Positions 14,484 through 22,454 of a DNA stretch of 35,006 bases are shown here, in pieces (position 1 is the stretch's first letter; each line of letters starts with the position of its first letter). Location of the stretch: assembly GCA_012520395.1 (NCBI GenBank), contig JAAYOL010000111.1, forward strand, positions 1 through 35,006. The letters are read 5' to 3'. Below the pieces are notes generated by a model. That model did no database searches and had not been told where the DNA came from. It was given only the letters and a program-made list of their open reading frames with translations. The DNA is from Clostridiales bacterium. GTDB lineage: Bacteria; Bacillota; Clostridia; Oscillospirales; Oscillospiraceae. The position numbers and the translations under genes are program-made.

Positions 14484-16952
14484 ATGGCGAAACAAAAGAA
14501 AACTCAAACAAAAAAGAAAGCTGCGAGCAGCAGACAGAACACAAAACCGCCGAAGCGCAGAGAGATAGGCGCAGTAATATGCCTTTTTCTCGGAATATGC
14601 TCTGTCTTCGGCTATTTTAATAGCGAGGCCTGGTTTATCAGGCTAATTCGCAATGTCGGAACAGGTCTGTTCGGCTGGGGCTTCTTTGTGCTTCCGGTCA
14701 GCCTTTTCGCCTGTGCGTTCATTCTGGGCTTCCACAGGGGACGCCCGGTTATGCTGAGAGTAAGCTGCACACTCCTGCTTGTGCCCGTAATCGGTATTTT
14801 TCTGCACCTTATTTTCTGCCGGATAGACTACGCATGGACGAGGGGGATATTCAAGTTCCTTTACACTGACGGCATGGAGCTAAAAAGTGGGGGCGTTGTC
14901 AGCGGTTTTTGCGCCGTGGGCCTTACGAATATGCTCGGTCGCATCTGTAGCTCGATAATTATTGCCGCGCTTATAGTGATACAGTCAATGGCGACCCTGC
15001 GCATCACGCCCTCAAGCCTTATTGAATACAGTAGAAACCGTCCCAAACGTGAATACGAATCCCCGGCCGAACCCTCCTTCAAGGCCCCCATGCCGATTAT
15101 GAACAGGACGGAGCGGGCGGCGCAATCTGCGGAACCTGATTTAAAGTCGATAAAAAAGGCCATAGACATACCCGTCGATGACCCACCGTTGCCCGAAAAA
15201 AAGAGGGTAACTCTGTTTAATAAAACCCCCGGTGTTCCTACGCCGGACAAGGCTATTGAGACAGAGCCGGACAGGCCCTTCTCGCCGGTTCCCAAGCCCC
15301 CCACCGTGCCCGAGGCGGCTGCGGCACCCGTGGGAGAACCTCCAAAGCTAAAAAAGGAGGAAATAGAGGCGGAGCAGAAGGCCGTTGCGAAAACCATAGA
15401 GGAAAAGCTATCCTCGTCGGACGGCAGCTATGTATTCCCACCAACCTCACTTCTCACTGAGGTGAGGCATGCAGCCGTCGGCTCCGGTGACAGCGAGATG
15501 AGCATGAATGCCCGCCGCCTTGAGGCGACCATGCACAACTTCGGCATAAACGCTAAAATATCAAACATAACCAGAGGGCCTACGGTGACGCGTTACGAGG
15601 TGGAGCTTGAGCAGGGCGTGCGTCTTAACAAGCTGACGAACCTGGCTGACGATATAGCGCTCTCTCTTGGTGCTTCGGGTGTGCGCATAGCGCCCATCCC
15701 GAACAAGATTTCCATAGTCGGCATAGAGGTGCCCAACAAGCTCGTCAGCACCGTATTTATCAGGGAGCTTATCGAGTCTGTGGAATTTAGAAACGCAAAG
15801 TCAAAGGTCACCTTTGCCATAGGCAAGGATATAGGCGGCAAATGCGTGGTGGGTAATATAGAGAAGTTACCGCACTTACTCATTGCCGGCACGACCGGCA
15901 GCGGTAAGTCCGTCTGCATGAATTCGCTCATAATAAGCCTTCTCTACAAGGCGAAGCCCGAGGAAGTCCGCTTCATTATGATAGACCCCAAGATGATAGA
16001 GCTTGGTGTCTACAACGGCATCCCGCACCTTCTCATACCCGTTGTGACAGACCCGAAGAAGGCGGCCGGTGCCCTCCAATGGGCGGTTACAGAGATGATG
16101 AAGCGTTACAGGCTCTTCTCGGAAATCGGCGTGAAGAACATATTTACATACAATGCTGCCTGTGAAAAGGACCCGGAGCGCCAAAAGCTCCCGCAGGTGG
16201 TCATACTTATAGACGAGCTTGCCGACCTGATGATTGCGGCGGCAAAGGAGGTAGAGGAGTCCATCTGTCGCATAGCCCAGATGGCCCGCGCCGCTGGTAT
16301 GCACCTGATTATTGCGACCCAGCGCCCCTCGGCAGATGTCATCACCGGTCTTATGAAGGCCAACATACCCTCGCGCATCGCCTTCGCGGTCGCCTCCCAG
16401 CTCGAAAGCCGTATAATTCTCGACACACCCGGCGCAGAGAAGCTGGTCGGGCGCGGCGATATGCTCTATTTCCCACTCGGCTCCGGCAAGCCTGTCAGAA
16501 TACAGGGCACGCTTATCGGGGAAGAGGAGGTCGAGGCGGTTGTCGAATTCGTGAAGAAGAGCGGCGAGCCGGAGTACTCAGATGAAATTATGCAGCATAT
16601 GGAAAAGGCCACGGAGGAGAAAAAGGGCGGCTCAGAAGCGGCGCAGGACGCACGGGACGAGGGGGACGAGCTTTTGCCTGCCGCTGTCGAAGTCGTGCTG
16701 GAATCGGGGCAGGCGTCTGTTTCCATGCTGCAGAGAAGGCTGAAGCTGGGCTATTCGAGGGCTGCGAGGCTTGTTGACCAGATGGAGGACAGGGGAATAG
16801 TAGGGCCCTTTGAAGGGTCAAAACCGAGGCAGCTACTCATAACAAAGGCGCAGTGGCAGGAGATGCAGCTGATAAACGGCACAGCGCCTACCGAGAACTT
16901 CAGGGTAATGCAAGAGTTCGGGGGTATCGAGGAGACGGACGAGGAAGAATGA
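14484..16952 (+). CDS. ftsK: DNA translocase FtsK/SpoIIIE, 822 aa
   Basis: A lysine-rich start, about four membrane segments (about 30-175), a proline- and acid-rich linker (about 185-330), then the hexameric RecA-like motor with Walker A AGTTGSGKS (Lys about 475) and Walker B VILIDELADLM, and a C-terminal gamma winged helix (about 735-805) that reads polar DNA sequences. It pumps chromosome through the division or sporulation septum. AAGGAGT precedes the ATG. Linkage to tepA is as in B. subtilis spoIIIE. Whether this copy serves division, sporulation or both cannot be told. Confidence 0.93.
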   Translation: MAKQKKTQTKKKAASSRQNTKPPKRREIGAVICLFLGICSVFGYFNSEAWFIRLIRNVGTGLFGWGFFVLPVSLFACAFILGFHRGRPVMLRVSCTLLLVPVIGIFLHLIFCRIDYAWTRGIFKFLYTDGMELKSGGVVSGFCAVGLTNMLGRICSSIIIAALIVIQSMATLRITPSSLIEYSRNRPKREYESPAEPSFKAPMPIMNRTERAAQSAEPDLKSIKKAIDIPVDDPPLPEKKRVTLFNKTPGVPTPDKAIETEPDRPFSPVPKPPTVPEAAAAPVGEPPKLKKEEIEAEQKAVAKTIEEKLSSSDGSYVFPPTSLLTEVRHAAVGSGDSEMSMNARRLEATMHNFGINAKISNITRGPTVTRYEVELEQGVRLNKLTNLADDIALSLGASGVRIAPIPNKISIVGIEVPNKLVSTVFIRELIESVEFRNAKSKVTFAIGKDIGGKCVVGNIEKLPHLLIAGTTGSGKSVCMNSLIISLLYKAKPEEVRFIMIDPKMIELGVYNGIPHLLIPVVTDPKKAAGALQWAVTEMMKRYRLFSEIGVKNIFTYNAACEKDPERQKLPQVVILIDELADLMIAAAKEVEESICRIAQMARAAGMHLIIATQRPSADVITGLMKANIPSRIAFAVASQLESRIILDTPGAEKLVGRGDMLYFPLGSGKPVRIQGTLIGEEEVEAVVEFVKKSGEPEYSDEIMQHMEKATEEKKGGSEAAQDARDEGDELLPAAVEVVLESGQASVSMLQRRLKLGYSRAARLVDQMEDRGIVGPFEGSKPRQLLITKAQWQEMQLINGTAPTENFRVMQEFGGIEETDEEE

Positions 16953-17007
16953 GCTCTCTGATAGGACCTGCTCTCTTTGTATAATTTGTACTCCCAGTAA
17001 ACAATAT

Positions 17008-17039
17008 CGCGGGCGGAAATATTCCGCCCGCGTTTTTTT
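17008..17039 (+). terminator. Intrinsic terminator after ftsK
   Basis: A perfect 11-bp stem (CGCGGGCGGAA / TTCCGCCCGCG) with a 3-base loop and seven T. It separates convergent ftsK and the CDF gene; the minus strand lacks a T-tract on its far side. Confidence 0.92.
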
Positions 17040-17040
17040 A

Positions 17041-17943
17041 TTAAACTTCCTCGTTTTCAATTCCGGCAAAGGGATTTACATGTACCATGCAGTGCTTGCA
17101 TTCCGGGAAGCTGCGCTCAATCTCGCGATGTACTCTCTCTGCTATCTCGTGTGCCTCGGTAAGAGACAGAAGCGCATCCGCCGATATTTCTAGGTCCACA
17201 TAGATTTTTGAGCCGAAAAGCCGCGTCTTTATATCGTCAAGGCCGAGAACGCCCTCCTGCGCGAGCACCAGGTTTTTGATTTTTTCCACGGTTTCGGCGT
17301 CGCAGGAGCGGTCAGTCATTCTGGATATGGCATCCATAAAAATGTCGAACGCCGACTTAAGTATGAAAAGGCAGATTATTGTCGCCGCTACGGAGTCGAG
17401 AATGGGAAAGGCGATGCGGGCGCCAAGTATTCCGGCGAAGCTACCCACGGACGAAAGCGCGTCTGAGCGGTGGTGCCAGGCGTTTGCCATAAGCGCCGTC
17501 GAGTTCACCTTCTTCGAAACGCTGCGCACATACCAGAACATAGCCTCCTTGATAACTATGGTTACCGCCGCTGCGATAAGGGCGAGGACACCGGGTGCAG
17601 CTATCGCGCCGTAGTCTCCCGAAATGATGAGCGCAAGCCCTTTGTAACCTATGCCTATGCCCGTCGCGGCCACGAGGACCGCCATAATAATCGCGGCGAC
17701 GCACTCAAGCCGCTCGTGTCCGTAAGGATGATCGCTGTCCGTCGCTTTTGCGGAGGCTTTAATTCCCAAAATCACAAAGAGCGAGCTTAATATGTCCGAG
17801 AGTCCTTCCACGGCATCAGACACCATAGCCGCCGAATTTGCCAGAAAACCCGCCGCGAATTTGAAGGCTGTGAGCAGGGCGTTTACTATTATTGTGCCCC
17901 ATGTAACATTGATGGCCAGTTTTTCATTGCTGATTTCCTTCAT
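17041..17943 (-). CDS. Cation diffusion facilitator metal exporter, 300 aa
   Basis: Six-helix CDF transporter with a C-terminal cytoplasmic metal-binding domain. Transport-site residues are E46-x3-D50 in SDAVEGLSD and H157-x3-D161 in NAWHHRSDA, with HPYGHER at about 72 marking the family. Glu46 stands where many Zn transporters have His or Asp, so specificity may differ. The tail ends KHCMVHVNPF. CDF proteins export divalent metals in exchange for protons. A NiCo-like riboswitch with terminator precedes it, which suggests Co2+ or Ni2+ detoxification. AGAAAGGA lies before the ATG. Confidence 0.9.
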   Translation of the reverse strand: MKEISNEKLAINVTWGTIIVNALLTAFKFAAGFLANSAAMVSDAVEGLSDILSSLFVILGIKASAKATDSDHPYGHERLECVAAIIMAVLVAATGIGIGYKGLALIISGDYGAIAAPGVLALIAAAVTIVIKEAMFWYVRSVSKKVNSTALMANAWHHRSDALSSVGSFAGILGARIAFPILDSVAATIICLFILKSAFDIFMDAISRMTDRSCDAETVEKIKNLVLAQEGVLGLDDIKTRLFGSKIYVDLEISADALLSLTEAHEIAERVHREIERSFPECKHCMVHVNPFAGIENEEV

Positions 17944-17969
17944 TTATTCATCCTTTCTCCCGGAGGGTA

Positions 17970-18006
17970 TAAAAAACCTGCGGGACTTTACTTTACTGTC
18001 CCGCAG
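17970..18006 (-). terminator. Riboswitch terminator before the CDF gene
   Basis: CTGCGGGAC (18006-17998) pairs with GTCCCGCAG (17986-17978) and is followed by six U (17976-17971). The 5' arm uses bases that also belong to the aptamer core, so folding of the two is mutually exclusive. Confidence 0.88.
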
Positions 18007-18085
18007 ATGCCAAGGTTGACTCTGCTGCCGCCAAGGCGGCCCGGCACGAAGCCTGATCATTTTGTACTGTAGCGTTGTGCAGTGC
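17995..18085 (-). ncRNA. Probable NiCo (cobalt/nickel) riboswitch
   Basis: The leader contains, in order, CAGGC, GCCGGGC, a GCCGCC/GGCGGC hairpin, GGCAGCAGA, TCTGC and GGGACAGT, closely matching the 3' two thirds of the NiCo (czcD) class as I remember it; P4 would be GCAGA/TCTGC and P1 CTTT-ACTG/CAGT-AAAG. The expected second stem is poorly formed by eye, so confidence is moderate. Known members bind Co2+ or Ni2+, prevent terminator formation and turn on CDF-type exporters, exactly this arrangement. Confidence 0.58.
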
Positions 18086-18104
18086 AAAGAGATTATATAT
18101 TAAT

Positions 18105-18133
18105 ATTATATTTCGCTTAAGCTACTATGTCAA
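18105..18133 (-). promoter_or_regulatory. Consensus sigma-A promoter for the riboswitch-CDF transcript
   Basis: TTGACA (18133-18128), 17-base spacer, TATAAT (18110-18105): full consensus on the minus strand, immediately after the stop of the YpsA-like gene. Confidence 0.88.
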
Positions 18134-18138
18134 CAAAA

Positions 18139-18648
18139 TTATGGCCTTATCTCAATAATTTCCAGCCCCTTGCTGATTGCATATGTAATCGTCTGAAAGG
18201 TTCCTCCGAAAGTGCCGTCGTAAACCGCAACCAGAACCGAGGAGTTATCGACCATATAGCGGTTTCTTTTGTGCATGCAGTCTTTAGTATACTCATGCTG
18301 AATAACGGTTTCATAATCGCATTGGTGTACCAGGTAATTATATCGCCTTCGCTCGCGCTTGCCCCAGAGCTTCGTCTGCTCCTCACAGGGAATTGCGGCC
18401 TCAAGCGTTACCTCATTATGCTCAGCCCGCAGTCTTATGACTGCCTCACAGAAGTACATATCCGACCCGACGGCCATGCCGCAGATGTAATGCCTTATAC
18501 CCGCATTATATAGGGCTTCGACAATGTCATACAGCCTTTCCTTGAGAAGCAGGCAGCGCTCGTCGTCGTGATTCCCGCGCCAGGGCAGCTTTGAGCTGCG
18601 GTGCCCGGTGAAGCAGCAGGAGTTTTGTCTGTTTATATCAGGTGTCAT
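18139..18648 (-). CDS. YpsA-like SLOG-family protein (DUF1273), 169 aa
   Basis: A Rossmann-like nucleotide-binding SLOG fold: CCFTGHRSSKLPW at the start, YICGMAVGSDMYFCEAVIRL in the middle, and RNRYMVDNSSVLVAVYDG followed by GGTFQTITYA near the end, all typical of YpsA/DUF1273. B. subtilis and S. aureus YpsA disturb FtsZ-based division when overproduced; a bound nucleotide-type ligand is suspected, not known. AGGAGG precedes the ATG. Its promoter carries a LexA-type SOS box inside the spacer, so DNA damage induction is predicted. DUF1273 genes also occur on mobile elements, but base use here resembles the neighbours. Confidence 0.85.
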   Translation of the reverse strand: MTPDINRQNSCCFTGHRSSKLPWRGNHDDERCLLLKERLYDIVEALYNAGIRHYICGMAVGSDMYFCEAVIRLRAEHNEVTLEAAIPCEEQTKLWGKRERRRYNYLVHQCDYETVIQHEYTKDCMHKRNRYMVDNSSVLVAVYDGTFGGTFQTITYAISKGLEIIEIRP

Positions 18649-18767
18649 CTTATGCCTCCTGTGGGGGGAGTTTCCTCATTGTACGATTACCCTATCGGAG
18701 ATGGGGGCGAAAGCAAGCTCTTTTTAAGTATATGCGGCACCAAAAGGATACACGCACCATAATTTGC

Positions 18768-18797
18768 ATTATACAACATCGAACATATGTTTGTCAA
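18768..18797 (-). promoter_or_regulatory. Sigma-A promoter of the YpsA-like gene
   Basis: TTGACA (18797-18792), 18-base spacer, TATAAT (18773-18768) on the minus strand, about 120 bases before the ATG. The long 5' UTR shows no recognised motif. Confidence 0.75.
18780..18793. promoter_or_regulatory. LexA (SOS) operator
   Basis: CGAACATATGTTTG matches the Gram-positive LexA/DinR box CGAAC-N4-GTTYG at every fixed position and resembles the operator of B. subtilis lexA. It fills the spacer and touches the -35 of the YpsA-like promoter, an ideal repression site. The ribU -35 lies 14 bases beyond it on the other strand. Confidence 0.75.
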
Positions 18798-18807
18798 AAA
18801 CTTTATC

Positions 18808-18835
18808 TTGATTTTTGCAAAATACATGCTATAAT
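18808..18835 (+). promoter_or_regulatory. Promoter for the FMN riboswitch-ribU transcript
   Basis: TTGATT (18808-18813), 16-base spacer, TATAAT (18830-18835) with a TG extension (TGC) just before the -10. Confidence 0.7.
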
Positions 18836-18859
18836 ATTGTCAAAACCGAATATGCTATG

Positions 18860-18968
18860 TCTTCGGGGCGAGGTGAAATTCCTTACCGGCAGTTAAAGTC
18901 TGCGAGCGGTTATCCGCAGGAATCGGTGAAATTCCGATACCGACAGTTAGAGTCTGGATGGGAGAAGA
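18860..18968 (+). ncRNA. FMN riboswitch (RFN element)
   Basis: All RFN landmarks occur in order: CTTCGGGGCGAGGTGAAATT, ACCGGCAGTTAAAGTCTGCG, a variable hairpin, GCAGGAATCGGTGAAATTCC, GACAGTTAGAGTCTGG and ATGGGAGAAG. FMN binding is known to turn downstream riboflavin genes off. It precedes a terminator and ribU. Confidence 0.96.
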
Positions 18969-19005
18969 CGCTTAAATGCTTTGCATTATTGCTTTGCCTT
19001 TTTGC

Positions 19006-19036
19006 GCCCGGGAAGCCATGCTTTTCGGGTGTTTTT
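19006..19036 (+). terminator. Terminator controlled by the FMN riboswitch
   Basis: An 11-pair stem including G-U pairs (19006-19016 with 19020-19030), a CAT loop and five T (19032-19036), placed between aptamer and ribU as the expected off-state hairpin. Confidence 0.75.
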
Positions 19037-19055
19037 AATTCAAGGAGGAAGAGTA

Positions 19056-19706
19056 ATGCAATTAGACACAAAGAAAATCACAATCATCGCTATGTTCTGC
19101 GCCATAGCCTATGTAATCGTAGTTTTTGTCAGGATTCCCGTGGTGCTTTTTTTGAAGTATGAGCCTAAGGATGTCATTATCACTATCGGCGCTTTCATGA
19201 TGGGGCCCTTTACCGGCTTTTTAATCTCTCTTATAGTGTCCTTGGTAGAGATGATCACAGTCAGTGACACCGGGCCGATAGGACTCCTGATGAACGTCAT
19301 ATCAACCTGCGCTTTTACCTGTACGGCAGCCTTTATTTACAAAAAGAAGCACAACATGAAGGGGGCGGTACTCGGTCTTTTTACAGGAACTGTTCTCATG
19401 ACCGCCTCAATGTTGCTCTGGAATTACTTAATTACGCCGCTTTACCTGAACATACCGCGCCCCGCTGTCGTGGCGCTCTTGATTCCCGCTATATTGCCAT
19501 TTAACCTTTTGAAGGCTGGAATAAACATGGCTCTAACTATTTTACTGTATAAGCCGATTGTAACCGCGCTTCGCAAGGCAAACCTTCTCCCCCCGTCTCA
19601 GAGCGGGGTGAAAAAGGGCAAAATAAACCTTGGCTTTATGATTTTTGCCCTGGTATTGCTCATAACTTGCGTGCTGCTAGTTTTGGCGATGAGGGGTATA
19701 ATATAG
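19056..19706 (+). CDS. ribU: Riboflavin transporter S component RibU, 216 aa
   Basis: Membrane protein of the ECF substrate-binding (ECF_trnsprt) family with about six helices. YEPKDVIITIGAFMMGPFTG and NVISTCAFTCTAAFIYKKKH are typical RibU regions. It captures riboflavin and works with the shared ECF ATPase/T module encoded elsewhere. The FMN riboswitch directly upstream gives the substrate. An earlier in-frame ATG exists, but it lies before the terminator; GGAGGAAGAG places the start at 19056. Confidence 0.92.
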   Translation: MQLDTKKITIIAMFCAIAYVIVVFVRIPVVLFLKYEPKDVIITIGAFMMGPFTGFLISLIVSLVEMITVSDTGPIGLLMNVISTCAFTCTAAFIYKKKHNMKGAVLGLFTGTVLMTASMLLWNYLITPLYLNIPRPAVVALLIPAILPFNLLKAGINMALTILLYKPIVTALRKANLLPPSQSGVKKGKINLGFMIFALVLLITCVLLVLAMRGII

Positions 19707-19712
19707 AAGGGA

Positions 19713-19750
19713 ACGTCCGCAGCACGGCGCTGCGGACGTCTCTTTCTTTT
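19713..19750. terminator. Bidirectional terminator between ribU and the small lipoprotein gene
   Basis: Perfect 11-bp stem (ACGTCCGCAGC / GCTGCGGACGT). A pyrimidine tract with T-runs follows on the plus strand; the minus strand reads TTCCCTTCTA, weaker. The two genes converge here. Confidence 0.8.
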
Positions 19751-19970
19751 ACCGTACAGGAGCAGCGTCCCTATTTGCGTTCGGGGTTGCGACGCCAAAG
19801 TTGGGTCCAACATCTCCATCCATGCCATAGCCGGGGGCGCCGGGATTGACTGTTCCGGCCTCGGGTCTCACAGTAGCATAAGGAGAGGTCCTTGTTGCGG
19901 TGACTGCGCAGCCGCACAATGTCGTTGCCAGGATAAGTGCGGTCAATATACAAGCATATAAGCGCTTCAT
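19749..19970 (-). CDS. Small putative lipoprotein, 73 aa
   Basis: A signal peptide (MKRLYACILTALILATTLCG) ends in a lipobox-like LCGC with cysteine about 21; the mature part is about 50 residues, low in hydrophobics, rich in Gly, Pro, Ala, Asn and Thr (GTVNPGAPGYGMDGDVGPNF), apparently disordered. A start 13 codons earlier is possible, but AGGAGG lies 8 bases before the ATG at 19970. No family recognised. It probably coats the outer membrane face or spore surface; this is a guess from composition. Confidence 0.6.
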   Translation of the reverse strand: MKRLYACILTALILATTLCGCAVTATRTSPYATVRPEAGTVNPGAPGYGMDGDVGPNFGVATPNANRDAAPVR

Positions 19971-20052
19971 TTTTTTCCTCCTGTTTTTGCTAAAAATGGT
20001 CTTGCGCAACTCTATTATTAACCCATTTAAGATTTTTATGTCATAATAATCG

Positions 20053-20081
20053 TTGCAAAAAATGTAAATATGAAGTAAAAT
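20053..20081 (+). promoter_or_regulatory. Sigma-A promoter for rubrerythrin
   Basis: TTGCAA (20053-20058), 17-base spacer, TAAAAT (20076-20081). Confidence 0.65.
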
Positions 20082-20089
20082 ATATTTGT

Positions 20090-20113
20090 TAGTATTAGGA
20101 GAACATAATACTA
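20090..20113. promoter_or_regulatory. Inverted repeat at the rubrerythrin transcription start
   Basis: TAGTATTA (20090-20097) and TAATACTA (20106-20113) are perfect 8-base arms around an 8-base spacer, at about +2 to +26. It could be a repressor operator for a redox or peroxide regulator, or a 5' stem-loop stabilising the mRNA. It does not match the PerR or Rex consensus well. Confidence 0.5.
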
Positions 20114-20140
20114 GAAGAAAAAAGATACGGAGGAATCAAT

Positions 20141-20677
20141 ATGCCAGAACTTAAAGGAAGTAGAACCGAGGCCAATCTTGCCTATGCTTTCTCAGGAGAG
20201 TCGCAGGCAAGGACCAAGTATACTTTTTATGCAAGCCAGGCCAAGAAAGAGGGCTTTGAACAAATCGCTGCCATTTTTCTTGAGACTGCGGAAAATGAAA
20301 AGGAACACGCGAAGCTCTGGTTTAAGCTGATTCATGGGATAGGTTCAACAGACGAAAACCTCAGGGATGCCGCCGCAGGCGAGAACGAGGAATGGACTAA
20401 GATGTATAAAGAGTTTGCCGAGGTCGCCCGTGAGGAGGGTTTCCACGACATCGCGGAACAGTTCGATGGTGTCGCTAAAATTGAAAAGACGCATGAGGAG
20501 CGCTATCTTAAGCTATTAAAGAACTTTGAAGAGGGCAAGATCTTTAAAAAGGACGAGGAGGTTGTCTGGTACTGCCGCAACTGCGGACATCTGCACTACG
20601 GCAAGGAAGCCCCGGAAACCTGCCCCGTTTGCGTACATCCGAGAGCACATTTTGAGCTGCGCGCTACCAACTACTAA
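20141..20677 (+). CDS. rbr: Rubrerythrin, 178 aa
   Basis: Ferritin-like diiron domain (1-135) with Glu20, E53-x2-H56, Glu94 and E115-x2-H118, then a C-terminal rubredoxin domain with Cys145, Cys148, Cys161 and Cys164 (CRNCGH, CPVCVHP). It reduces hydrogen peroxide to water in the cytoplasm using electrons passed through the rubredoxin iron, an oxygen defence enzyme of anaerobes. GGAGGAA precedes the ATG. It has its own promoter and an inverted repeat; the nucleoside phosphorylase 23 bases later may be co-transcribed. Confidence 0.95.
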   Translation: MPELKGSRTEANLAYAFSGESQARTKYTFYASQAKKEGFEQIAAIFLETAENEKEHAKLWFKLIHGIGSTDENLRDAAAGENEEWTKMYKEFAEVAREEGFHDIAEQFDGVAKIEKTHEERYLKLLKNFEEGKIFKKDEEVVWYCRNCGHLHYGKEAPETCPVCVHPRAHFELRATNY

Positions 20678-20700
20678 TATAGGTTTGAGTGGGTAATAAA

Positions 20701-21489
20701 ATGGATTACAGATCTACGCAGTACCATATTGCCTGTAAAATGGGCGATGTGGGAGGCTATGTACTCCTGCCCGGCGACCCCGGACGCTGCGAGGCCATAG
20801 CCGCGCACTTTGACGCTGCGCTCAAGGTTGCCCAGAACCGCGAATTTACAACCTACACAGGCACTCTCAACGGCGAAAAGGTCTCGGTTGTGTCCACCGG
20901 AATCGGGGGCGCATCCGCGTCAATAGCCATTGAGGAGCTTGTAGCCCTAGGCGCTCACACATTTATTCGCGTGGGTACCTGCGGGGGAATAGATCTGAAG
21001 GTGAAATCCGGGCACATTGTCGTTGCTACGGGGGCGATACGCCATGAGGGCACAAGCCGTGAGTATGCTCCCATAGAGTATCCGGCGGTATCCGACTTTG
21101 AGGTTCTCAGCGAGCTTGTCGGGGCTGCAAGGTCCCTCGGCTATACCTGCCATGCGGGTATCGTGCACTGCAAGGATTCTTTCTACGGTCAGCACGCGCC
21201 TAAGCGCATGCCTGTCTCCGCCGACCTTCTTTACAAATGGGAGGCGTGGAAGCGGCTCGGCGTTCTGGCCAGCGAGATGGAGTCGGCAGCGCTCTTTGTG
21301 GCCGCCGCCGCCCTGCGTGTGCGCTGCGGCGCAGTTTTCCATACCGTCTGGAACCAGGAACGCAGAAATGCAGGCATGGAAGAGAAGGAGAATCACAATA
21401 CCGAATCTGCTATCAGAGTCGGGGTGGAGGCCCTGAAAAGGCTGATAATCGCCGACAAGGCGAAGGAGCAGCGAAGCGCTGAACAGTAA
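20701..21489 (+). CDS. udp: Uridine phosphorylase-type nucleoside phosphorylase, 262 aa
   Basis: NP-I family enzyme: [18 protein letters not shown] (phosphate loop), [36 protein letters not shown] and [20 protein letters not shown] with the ribose-binding Met-Glu. The overall alignment to E. coli Udp, including [12 protein letters not shown], favours uridine over purine nucleosides. It splits uridine with phosphate to uracil and ribose-1-phosphate. A GTG four codons earlier is possible; GAGTGGG before the ATG at 20701 favours this start. A strong terminator follows. Confidence 0.88.
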   Translation: MDYRSTQYHIACKMGDVGGYVLLPGDPGRCEAIAAHFDAALKVAQNREFTTYTGTLNGEKVSVVSTGIGGASASIAIEELVALGAHTFIRVGTCGGIDLKVKSGHIVVATGAIRHEGTSREYAPIEYPAVSDFEVLSELVGAARSLGYTCHAGIVHCKDSFYGQHAPKRMPVSADLLYKWEAWKRLGVLASEMESAALFVAAAALRVRCGAVFHTVWNQERRNAGMEEKENHNTESAIRVGVEALKRLIIADKAKEQRSAEQ

Positions 21490-21537
21490 AATGGACCAGA
21501 CCCGAGGCTTTAGCAGATAAAATCTTAAGCAGCCGAA

Positions 21538-21575
21538 GGGCTTGCCGCCTGTCGATTCAGGTGGCAAGCCCTTTT
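21538..21575 (+). terminator. Intrinsic terminator after udp (copy 1 of a repeated element)
   Basis: GGGCTTGCC-CCTG pairs with CAGG-GGCAAGCCC, then TTTT. The 5' arm is almost the same as the terminator at 22455. The following gap (21576-21776) is T-rich, with no clear promoter. Confidence 0.9.
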
Positions 21576-21776
21576 CAGTTTACAGGCTCTTTTTGATTTG
21601 CCCGACCGCCCCGCTTTTCGTAAAAGTAAGGATATTAGTAGGCAAAAAACAGGCATTTTTTTATCTTTTGTATTCGAAAAGCCAGTACACAAAGGGTTTT
21701 ACCGTTTTTTGCAGTTATTTCTTATTGCATTTATTCTTAGATATGCTAAGGTTATTCTGAAAAGGAGTGCAAACCT

Positions 21777-22403
21777 ATGAATACATATTCTCATGCGTTG
21801 ATTGGAGACCTTATATATAAATATCTTAAGAATAATTGCGATATACACCTCGATTTTGAGGAGTTTATTATGGGCAATATTATTCCTGACATTAGGAACA
21901 CCTGTGTTATACGTCCGCATTTCATAAGATTCAGCCTTAAGTACATACAACGGGAGATAGAGCTGTTTTCACATAAACTACTGAGATCAAGGGAAATTCC
22001 AAAGGCACATTCTCTGAAGCTAGGCGTTATATGCCACTACTATACTGATTTTTTCTGCTATTCCCATAATGGAGGATATAAGCAGAGAATAAAAAATCAT
22101 AAAAAATACGAGGCGGACCTCAATAATTATTTTACCAGCAGGGTTGACACGATAGGTCTGATAGACCTTATTCCTGATAGGGACATAAAGAATTCCGCCG
22201 GCGAAATCAACGAGCGCACTGCAAGGCTGCACCGGGAATATATTACGGCTCCGCCGTCCTATGAAAATGATATATATTATAGCCTGCTGGCCTGTGCCGG
22301 TGCGGTAGCCTCTCTGGTGCGCTGCTGCGCATCTAACACTGTCCCTGCTGAGAGGTTTTCTGTTTTTATGGCGAGAGCGGCTCTTGCTGCTGAAGGAAAA
22401 TGA
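21777..22403 (+). CDS. Zinc-dependent phospholipase C-like protein, 208 aa
   Basis: An alpha-helical protein of the zinc-dependent PLC/S1-nuclease-like fold: His6 in MNTYSHALIGD, Asp38 in GNIIPDIR, and H87-x3-D91 in GVICHYYTDFFCYSHN, the pattern of metal ligands in the family. There is no signal peptide, so it is a cytoplasmic relative and may not be a lipase; substrate unknown. AAAAGGAG lies before the ATG. The gene is flanked on both sides by near-identical terminators, so it is a separate transcription unit. Codon use is more A/T-rich than its neighbours, at least in the first half. Confidence 0.75.
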   Translation: MNTYSHALIGDLIYKYLKNNCDIHLDFEEFIMGNIIPDIRNTCVIRPHFIRFSLKYIQREIELFSHKLLRSREIPKAHSLKLGVICHYYTDFFCYSHNGGYKQRIKNHKKYEADLNNYFTSRVDTIGLIDLIPDRDIKNSAGEINERTARLHREYITAPPSYENDIYYSLLACAGAVASLVRCCASNTVPAERFSVFMARAALAAEGK

Positions 22404-22454
22404 GGCTGCTCTTGGCAGTCTGAATATTGAGGAGTGGCCGGAAATCGGCCCGGA

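Noticed and set aside
17970-18105. T-box or yybP-ykoY leader before the CDF gene.
   Set aside because: No AGGGTGGNACCGCG-like T-box bulge and no GGGGAGTA manganese motif; the core fits the NiCo class better.
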